Positions 57,669-64,000 of a stretch of DNA of 64,000 bases are shown here, piece after piece. The first letter of the stretch is position 1. Every line of letters begins with the position of its first letter. Origin of the DNA: Lactifluus volemus. Lineage: Eukaryota; Basidiomycota; Agaricomycetes; Russulales; Russulaceae. The stretch spans positions 124,001 to 188,000 of the forward strand of contig WTXI01000049.1 of NCBI GenBank assembly GCA_022376515.1, written 5' to 3'. The notes under the pieces are model-generated. The model was not told where the DNA came from and ran no database searches. It saw only the letters and a program-made list of their open reading frames with translations. The position numbers and the translations under genes were made by a program.

Positions 57669-60600
57669 ACGAAAAATGTATTTTAACTACTGTACTAGTT
57701 GCACATGCGCGCTCGAATATAGTGACAAACGAGACGTTTTTACAATGAGAAGTGAGTCACGCTGTCGGGGTCATATGGCAGCTGTATACAGTGTACTTGT
57801 GCCATCTCACAACTGGCCTCCACGAACGAAAGAAGATGGTGCAGGCACTACCACGCCATTTGGTGGGCTGGTGCGGGACATACGCAGGGGCAGAACTACT
57901 ACTTGCGGGACGAAATGCAGGCGCAGCGATGAAATCAAACGGAACATTAGATAGTACATGGGACGATAGAAGACTCCGCCGCTTCATACCTCATGACTTG
58001 ATGTGTTCCCTTTTGGCGGAACCCCATCATTCAGAATACATGGCACACAACCAATTATCCGGGGAAGCGGGTGCGGAATTCCCCCACATCAAGTGCCCGA
58101 CCCACCTGGTACTAAAATCGAGGTGCTTGGTGGAAACGAGAGGCTCGAGGATGGACGGGACGGACTGCGCAGCCGCCGAGCCGTGGGGGGCCAAGGAAGG
58201 CGGGGGCGAAGAGGGCATGGACCAGAGTTTGGCACCGGTCAAACAGTTGAGGGCATGAAACTTGCCATCGACGGACGCTACGAGGACGACATTGAGGAGT
58301 TCGAGGGGGTTGTCGTCGTTTGTGGAGTGACCGAGGGGGGAAGGAGGTGGAGACCGTTGAGACTATTTTGGTAAACGTCAGGACGGAGAGGAATGATACC
58401 GATGACCGCCCCGCATCACTCTCGGGCGTACGCGCGCTCGCACCACCAGTTCGTCTCAACGACCCACCCACCAGCACCGACCCCTAGCACGCCAAAAAAA
58501 AGTATGATTTTCAGAATTACTCAGCGCCCACTCGCTCGCTGATGCCTCCGACGATTCCCACCAGACAACCGAACTGCGCCGGGAGAACTGGGCGTGCGCC
58601 CTAGTAAAAGTTCGATGCTGGATCGCGATGCGCTACCGATACTGTGTGTGAAGCTCTGTGCCCGCGTGCGGCTCGGCGCGAGCGACACGCTAGCCGCTGA
58701 GACGTGCGAATTGCATCGAACTGTGCCGCGAGAGTGAGTGAGATCTGAATGCGCCGCTGATCCTAGCGAGCGAAGCCGCACTGCAGTTCCGCGAGCCGAG
58801 AAGGGAGGCTCTCGGACCTGGCTGTGACGAAGGTGAAGACAAGAGGCCGACTGAATCTCCGCGCTCGTGGGCTTCGAGCGAGCTATTGTGTAGCGATTGA
58901 CCTGAGTGTAGCGGGCAATATTCTTTGCGGTCTGATTCTGGTAATTCTAAGCTGAAGAGCAGATGTTGATGTGATGAAACGGGGACTCACGAAAGCGCCA
59001 GAACCGGGTACTCTGTGGGTGTCGAGATTCGGGAGCTTTGCGACCTCAATTGACGCCAAAATAAAAGAAAAAAAAACTCACTCAATCAAGATAAAGATAG
59101 CATTAATGTCAAGCAAGGTTTGAATTGGGACTTGGCAAAGAGGAGGAGAGGAAAGAGGTAACAGTGGCGAGACTTCCAGGACAGATTGCGAAAGAGTTCG
59201 AGGTGCAATCCGGGTGCGCGACACTTGGGCAGCTGCGCGATGACGGCACGAAGGCGGAATCCTCTCTCAAAAAGAATAAAAGGAACACATTTACATGGAT
59301 AGCAAGACATTTCGTGGGAGTGCTTGGGGTGCAAGCCTAGGACGATACTTAAGCGGGTCTGTGATGGCTGAGGTCATCCTGCTACAAGCCCATTGATATG
59401 TAGCAAGTCACAATGCTCAAGAGTCGCAAGTCTCCTTTGAGAATCATGTGAGGACAGAGGGAGGAGGGGAGCTGCCACCTAGGGAGGAGAGGGTATGAGA
59501 AAAAAAAAGAGACAAACGGTACATTTGCATACCTGGATGGGTGGCGAATTGGAATGAAGCAGAAATGAAAGGAGCATTGGGCTCTACCTGGTCACATTTG
59601 CAGATGAGAATGTTGTCAAGATACATTTTAAAGCCGGGCATATGTCTGAGATGAGACGAGACGAGTGAGTGTCGACTTGGACAAAAAAAATCGAACAAGT
59701 TCTTCCTTTGTTATTAGGTTTGTATTAGTCAGGTTGAATTTGGAGCGGACTTGAAATTATTTTTTTTTCCCTCACTTATTTCGTCCGCATGACTGCCTAG
59801 TTTCAACCCTCATATCCCCGCGCTAGTGAAATTCTTTAAGCTTGTCATACCTGAGTGGTATTATTCTACAGTGGGTATTCTATCTAGTTTTTATTGTCAT
59901 TGGCTGTTTACTGACCATTCATCTGCCTCTGGCAACTCCCCCACACACGCGTTCCCGCCCGACACCGCCACGTCAACAGACGACCTCTTCGTCGGTGGTC
60001 GTAAATGCATTAGCTGCATACCTACGAGATCCCGGGAGTGTGCTTGGATGCCATGTAACGACTTGATATTCGGTTCGTGTCAAATGCTGAGCGTTGCCAA
60101 AAAAAAAGACAGAGACAAAAAAAACTAAATATGTGGGACAGGAGGCAAGCCCAAACGCACGGTTTCTTCGAGCCAGATGTTGAGGCTCCTGAACTCACAC
60201 GACGCGTCACTCTCCAGCGTGAGCAAGTTCTCGACGCCACGTTGTGATGTGGCCAATGCCCTGCCGCCTGGGTCGCTGCCACCTCCCCAACTTGTATCGC
60301 CGCCGCCTCCCTTCATTTCGACGCTGTCGTCCATGGCCGTGGGTGAATGGGGCGCACTAGATGTGGTATGTGCGCTTTGTTTGGATCAACTGGCACGATT
60401 GATGCACAGAGTAGGGACCACGGCGAATTGGTGAGCGAGAATGCAAGCGGGATCACGGATGATACATGTCCCGTGGGGGAGGCCTAAGCCGTGACAATGG
60501 CCTTTGGTAAGAATCGCTAATGGAATGATTGAAATCTCTCTCCTAGCGCTGCTGAGAGCACGGTGAACGCAAATGTGAATGTGGGGGGTGCTCGCGCCCA

Positions 60601-60831
60601 TTTCGTTGTGGACAGAATGGGGGCGAGTGGGAACGCGTGCGGGTGTGAGTGCGGAGAAGCTGCCCACCATTCATGTGTGAGACGGTGGTGTGGGCTGAGG
60701 CTGTGTTGACATATTCCAGGATTATCATTGGTGGTGAGAGAGCTGGAATGCACTGATTAGCTTCGTTTTTGTACCCCTAGTATAGAAATGATTTAATAAA
60801 CAGTGCCACAATTTTTTGGTTTTGACCTTGC

Positions 60832-61016
60832 CAACTTGTCAGCTTGCCAGCTTGTGAACTTGTCAGTCTTGTCAGTCTGGTTCAAATGAAAATTATCTGA
60901 ACTTGTCAAAAATTGGACGTTGCTTGTCAAGCTTGTGACTTGTCAACTTGTCAGGCTTGTCACGGCTTGTACAAGCTTGTACAAGCTTGTGCAAGCTTGT
61001 ACAAGCCGTGACAAGA
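60832..61016. repeat. CTTGTCA/TACAAGCTTG subterminal array, right
   Basis: Repeats of CTTGTCAG and ACAAGCTTGT, including a palindromic stretch GGCTTGTACAAGC repeated about four times at 60964-61008. Confidence 0.8.
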
Positions 61017-61067
61017 AAAACGTGATCTTCCTGATGTTCCTGTGAAGGATAGACTTGACTGTGTGAA

Positions 61068-61075
61068 CTCTCGGG
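61068..61075. repeat. hAT target site duplication, left
   Basis: CTCTCGGG, repeated exactly at 62455-62462. Eight base pairs is the size made by hAT transposases. Confidence 0.75.
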
Positions 61076-61256
61076 TAGGGTACAACATGGGTAACCCATG
61101 GGTATTTTTATACATACCCTGACCCCAACCCACGAAAACCCATACCCACAGCCACGGGTGGTGGGTTACCCGCATTTTTGGCTGCGGGTAACCCATTTAC
61201 CCATACCCATTGGGTAAGGGGTATGGGTTTGCTCACATAATCAACTCACAGTAATT

Positions 61257-61340
61257 GCACACCTCGGGATTCGAACTCTCGACTCATGCACACATAAACT
61301 AGGTTCAAAGTAATCTTTACCATTACACCATCCAGGCTCA
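61257..61340 (-). other. tRNA-like segment with A and B boxes, possible SINE head
   Basis: On the minus strand TGGTGTAATGGTA fits an RNA polymerase III A box and, about 50 nt later, AGTTCGAATCC fits a B box. The T stem and acceptor stem do not pair well, so it is not a working tRNA. A tRNA-derived SINE or decayed tRNA carried by the hAT element is likeliest. Confidence 0.35.
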
Positions 61341-61416
61341 TTATTTTTTTTCTCCATAGCCCTTCTTAAACCCTTCTTAACCTGCTTGCTTGCCTCAGTC
61401 TGCACTTTGTCGACAT

Positions 61417-61928
61417 GTTGAACTCTCGCGCTTTGCCTTGTCATCCCCTCACTTCGCTTCCCTCTCTGTCGCCGTGCCCGTGCCCACTGTATATTCTTTG
61501 CCTCTGCCTCTGCCATCACCTTCCCTTCTCTTGCGCGTTCTCTGTTGCCATCATCGCCAGCCCTCTGTCATCGCTTCGTCTCACGTCCTCGTGGTCTTTG
61601 TGTTGCTCTCGCTGCCACGGTCGTCCCGCCCTCGGTCGGTGTCATCATCGCGACACCCCCCTCACCGCTACCACTGCCGCGGTCGTCCCGCCCTCAGTCG
61701 GTGTCATCATCGCGACACCCCCCTCGCCGCTACCACTGCCGTGGCCTGTTAGCTTGGTCCATTGGTTTGTCATGATTCTTTTTTTTGACTTTTCACAACT
61801 AATCTTTCTTTACTCTCTTGTTTCCTATTCCTCTCCTGCATCTCTTTCGAGGGACGTCCCACCCGTAGACAGTCTATTGGCGTCACGGTTGCTCGGGCGT
61901 CGCTGTTGCGACCGTCCGAGCGCCTGAC
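61417..61928 (+). repeat. Dispersed module shared with the 44.8-48.2 kb element, copy 2
   Basis: Counterpart of 46348-46826. Begins GTTGAACTCTCGCGC, contains GGCGTCACGGTTGCTCGGGC and ends GTCCGAGCGCCTGAC. Two unrelated transposon types carry it, so it was either captured twice or is a repeat family nested in both. Confidence 0.7.
61617..61741 (+). repeat. Minisatellite, two copies of a 61-62 bp unit
   Basis: The unit beginning CGGTCGTCCCGCCCTC and ending CCGCTACCACTGCC is repeated in tandem with very few differences. Confidence 0.8.
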
Positions 61929-61995
61929 ACCTGTGGCTTGTGCTATGGTGTGCGCGGTTCCCCTCCTGTGCCGCCCCTGCCATCTCCCCCCTCGC

Positions 61996-62090
61996 CGCCG
62001 TTCCAACGCGGCCGTTGCTGTGCCGCCGCCGCTGTTCCAACGCGGCCGTTGCTGTGCCGCCGCCGCCGTTCCCGACGCGGTCGTTGCTGC
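61996..62090 (+). repeat. G/C-rich minisatellite, about 36-39 bp unit
   Basis: Tandem units of CCGTTCCAACGCGGCCG and TTGCTGTGCCGCCGCCG, degenerating to the right. Confidence 0.7.
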
Positions 62091-62454
62091 CCACGCAGCG
62101 TTTGCTGTCCCACTGCCGCTGTTCCCGATGTGGCCATTGCTATCCACGCGCGGTTGCTGACCCCCCACTGCTGTTCCCGACGCAGCGGTTACTGTCCCGA
62201 CGCCGCCACCGCCTCGATGCGCTGTTCCGACGCCGCCACTGTTCCCGACACCACCCATACCACGTTGCGCATGCCTGCGGCCTGCCCCGCCCCCACCGCC
62301 ACAGCCCCTCTACCGCCCCACCCGCAAGTTTGGTACGGGTCCCGCACCTACGGGTACGGGTTGGGTCAGGGTCTGGAAATAGAGACCCTGACCCATACCC
62401 ATGAGACCCTTACCCACCAAACCCCGGGGTTTACCCTACCCGTGTTGCACCCTA

Positions 62455-62462
62455 CTCTCGGG
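62455..62462. repeat. hAT target site duplication, right
   Basis: CTCTCGGG, identical to 61068-61075. Confidence 0.75.
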
Positions 62463-62504
62463 TTCATATCATGTGAGGCAGGTAGTACGGGCTGGCGCAC
62501 ACAA

Positions 62505-63230
62505 TGGTTGGAGTTACCATTCCCAAAGAGGATAGATGGTGGCAGATGGATGAAGGATGATCTGTAAGTTCAACCGCAATGTGGGCGCAAGCGCACTTAG
62601 AGGGAAGGGGGTTCCTCGCCTCTATGGATGCTTGTGGGAGGTTGAACTAAGGTTTGTGCAAAATGAAGGGGGAGGAATTAGACAATCCTTCACCCTCAAT
62701 TTCATACAAGGTTCAGGGTGTCTGTGAGCTTGTTTACAAGGTGTAAACAGGCGAACAGATGTTCTGATTGTGGTGCAAAGGTACCTTAACCAAAGGCACG
62801 AAGAGGGGATGCACAAGAAAAAGAGAGGGAGATTGGGTGTCAAGCAACAAGCTGTGATTCTCGATGAAGCTGAAGCTGGGGCTTTAGCTCGTCTATAGGG
62901 CCCTATTTATGTGTACAGAGGGCCAGTCAACTATCCTACAAAGGTCACAGTAAAGTAGCGTAGTCAAGACTATTGACTAAGGACCTGAGTCAGTTCTGAT
63001 GACTCAAGAACTGACTCAGTGCATCTGACTCAAGATCTGAGTCAAGAACGCTGACTCAAGATTTGAGTCATGATCCCTGAGTCAGATACATGTCCAAAAA
63101 GGCGACACACAGCCCCTAGAAGTCAAACAGAGGGGACTGGCCAAGGAAAGGGATCCTAGGTCATAACACAAGGCAAAAAATAGACAGAAAACAGTAAGAA
63201 ATGGGCCAGACGGCCCACATAACTGTAACA
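62505..63230 (-). mobile_element. Solo LTR, minus orientation, 726 bp
   Basis: Read on the minus strand it starts TGTTACAGTTATGTGGGCC and ends GTAACTCCAACCA, so TG..CA ends. It is flanked by ACAA at 62501-62504 and 63231-63234, a possible 4-bp target duplication. It is homologous along its whole length to 63265-64000 in the opposite orientation. No internal retrotransposon sequence adjoins it. A TATA-like CATAAATAGGG is in the promoter position, preceded by eight TGACTCA/TGAGTCA motifs. Confidence 0.75.
62965..63090. promoter_or_regulatory. Cluster of eight TGASTCA motifs in the solo LTR
   Basis: Eight TGACTCA/TGAGTCA heptamers within about 115 bp, upstream of the LTR's TATA-like element. 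The heptamer is the core site of Gcn4/CPC1 and AP-1 type bZIP factors. Function is inferred. Confidence 0.6.
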
Positions 63231-63264
63231 ACAAGACCATCACCAGCAACCTAACACCAGAATA

Positions 63265-64000
63265 TGTTACGGTTATGCGGGCCGCCCGGCCCATTTCTTA
63301 CTGTTTTCCGTCTGATTTTCGACTTGTGTTGTGACCTAGGATCCCTTTCCTTGGCCAGCCCCTTCTGTTCCGCTTCTAGGGGCTGTGCATCGCCGTTTTG
63401 GACGTGTATTTGACTCAGGGATCATGACTCAAATCTTGAGTCAGCGTTCTTGACTCAGATCTTGAGTCAGACGCACTGAGTCAGTTCTTGAGTCATCAGA
63501 ACTGACTCAGGTCCTTAGTCAATAGTCTTGACTTCGCTACTGTACTGTGACCTTTGTAGGATAGTTGGCTGGCCCTCTGTACGCATAAATAGGGCCTTGT
63601 AGACGAGCTAAAGCCCCAGCTTCAGCTTCGTCTAGAATCGCAGTTCATTGTCTCCTGCTCACACTCGCATCGCATCTTCCCCTCTCTTCTTGTGAATCCC
63701 CTCTTCGTACCTTGATCTAGGTACTTCGCGCCACGATCAGACATCTGTGAACTTGTTCCATTTCCGTGCAACAAGTCCCCAGACGCCTGAACCCTAATAC
63801 GAACGCGCTGTGAGAAGTAGTCCCCACTTCTCACCCCGCGTCCGCCCTCGAACCTTAGTTCAACCTCTCACGAGTGTCCTTGGAAGGCGAGCATCTCTTG
63901 CATTCCAATTACACTCGCGCCCGTGTTGCGGTTGAACCTACACATCGTCATTAACCCATCTGCCACCGTCTATCTCTTTTGGGAACGGTAACTCCGACCA
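63265..64000 (+). mobile_element. LTR, plus orientation, reaching the window end
   Basis: Starts TGTTACGGTTATGCGGGCC and ends GTAACTCCGACCA exactly at the window edge, about 736 bp. Contains TGACTCA repeats, the TATA-like CATAAATAGGG at 63584-63594 and a downstream region that would be R/U5. If it is a 5' LTR, the internal part of a retrotransposon should follow outside the window. It faces the solo LTR head to head with 34 bp between them. Confidence 0.75.
63408..63525. promoter_or_regulatory. Cluster of eight TGASTCA motifs in the right LTR
   Basis: Eight TGACTCA/TGAGTCA heptamers in the U3-like part, about 60-175 bp upstream of the TATA-like box. The number is kept in both LTRs although spacer bases differ, which suggests selection on the motif. 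Confidence 0.6.

Larger units (their letters stand above)
57544..61036. mobile_element. Second CATCAG-type non-autonomous DNA element, 3.5 kb
   Basis: Left end CATCAGCAAGATCACAATTT and right end, reversed, CATCAGGAAGATCACGTTTT form the terminal inverted repeat. The first bases match those of the element at 44810 (CATCAGCAAAAT). It is flanked by TT on both sides (57542-57543, 61037-61038), the same short duplication. Both ends have dense CTTGTCA/TGACAAG arrays in place of the CTAG arrays of the other element. No transposase or other coding sequence is recognised inside; frames at 57.7-58.3 and 59.8-60.4 kb have no motif. Confidence 0.7.
61076..62454. mobile_element. Non-autonomous hAT-like element, 1.4 kb
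   Basis: Ends TAGGGTACAACATGGGTA (left) and, reversed, TAGGGTGCAACACGGGTAG (right). The YAGGG opening and exact 8-bp duplication CTCTCGGG are those of hAT elements. Both ends are filled with GGGTA/TACCC repeats (61076-61225, 62325-62454). The interior has a tRNA-like segment, the module shared with the element at 46.3 kb, and G/C-rich minisatellites. No transposase. Confidence 0.75.

Noticed and set aside
61415..62567. Overlapping frames of 150-209 codons on both strands in the hAT element
   Set aside because: Produced by G/C-rich minisatellites; composition is repetitive and no transposase motif is present.
62505..64000. Single giant foldback element
   Set aside because: Both arms have their own TG..CA ends and an LTR-like promoter layout, and the left arm has its own ACAA flanks, so two LTRs in opposite orientation explain it better.

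Overview
The window looks like nuclear DNA of an agaricomycete (mushroom-type basidiomycete) fungus. Genes are dense in introns of about 50-60 nt with GT..AG ends. The families present (a split EgtD-EgtB ergothioneine synthase fusion, GMC oxidoreductase, secreted GH16 glucanase, DUF6593, Ser/Pro-rich proteins) fit that group. A Rhizoctonia/Ceratobasidiaceae source is plausible but is an inference from general character, not from a marker gene. There is no bacterial operon, CRISPR or prophage content.

Layout. 1-3.2 kb: no supported gene. 3.2-5.7 kb: an EFM6-type protein methyltransferase (minus) beside a divergent Ser/Pro-rich gene (plus). 10.1-13.3 kb: an intron-rich GMC oxidoreductase (minus). 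14.6-17.8 kb: a full-length Egt1 ergothioneine gene (plus), followed at 19.0-20.6 kb by a truncated degenerate second copy. 21.0-23.3 kb: a multi-pass membrane protein (minus). 24.6-26.1 kb: a secreted GH16 glucanase. 27.2-30.7 kb: a large low-complexity protein. 32.1-38.6 kb: a gene-dense housekeeping block with IMP dehydrogenase, two Ser-rich proteins (one ending in an SH3 domain) and MTA phosphorylase. 42.0-43.8 kb: a DUF6593 protein and the CCAAT-factor subunit NF-YC/Hap5.

From 43.6 kb to the end the window is a repeat-rich zone. A block holding the 3' end of Hap5 plus a convergent coiled-coil gene is present twice (43.6-44.8 and 49.7-50.9 kb). The coiled-coil gene of the first unit is split by a 3.4-kb DNA element with CATCAG terminal inverted repeats and a 2-bp TT target duplication. 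The second unit is interrupted by an almost intact 6.6-kb LINE (14-bp target duplication). Beyond it lie a second CATCAG element (3.5 kb), a non-autonomous hAT element (1.4 kb, 8-bp duplication), a solo LTR, and a second LTR in opposite orientation that runs to the window edge. If these borders are right, about 180 bp of older host sequence remain between 50.9 and 63.3 kb.

A caution for all gene models: several genes (methyltransferase, Egt1, its copy, the 27-30 kb gene, the small secreted protein gene, LINE ORF1) carry single-base frameshifts. Most look like one missing base in a short homopolymer, which fits uncorrected long-read consensus errors at least as well as real pseudogenes. Exon borders were read by eye from GT..AG ends and family similarity; no search was run.
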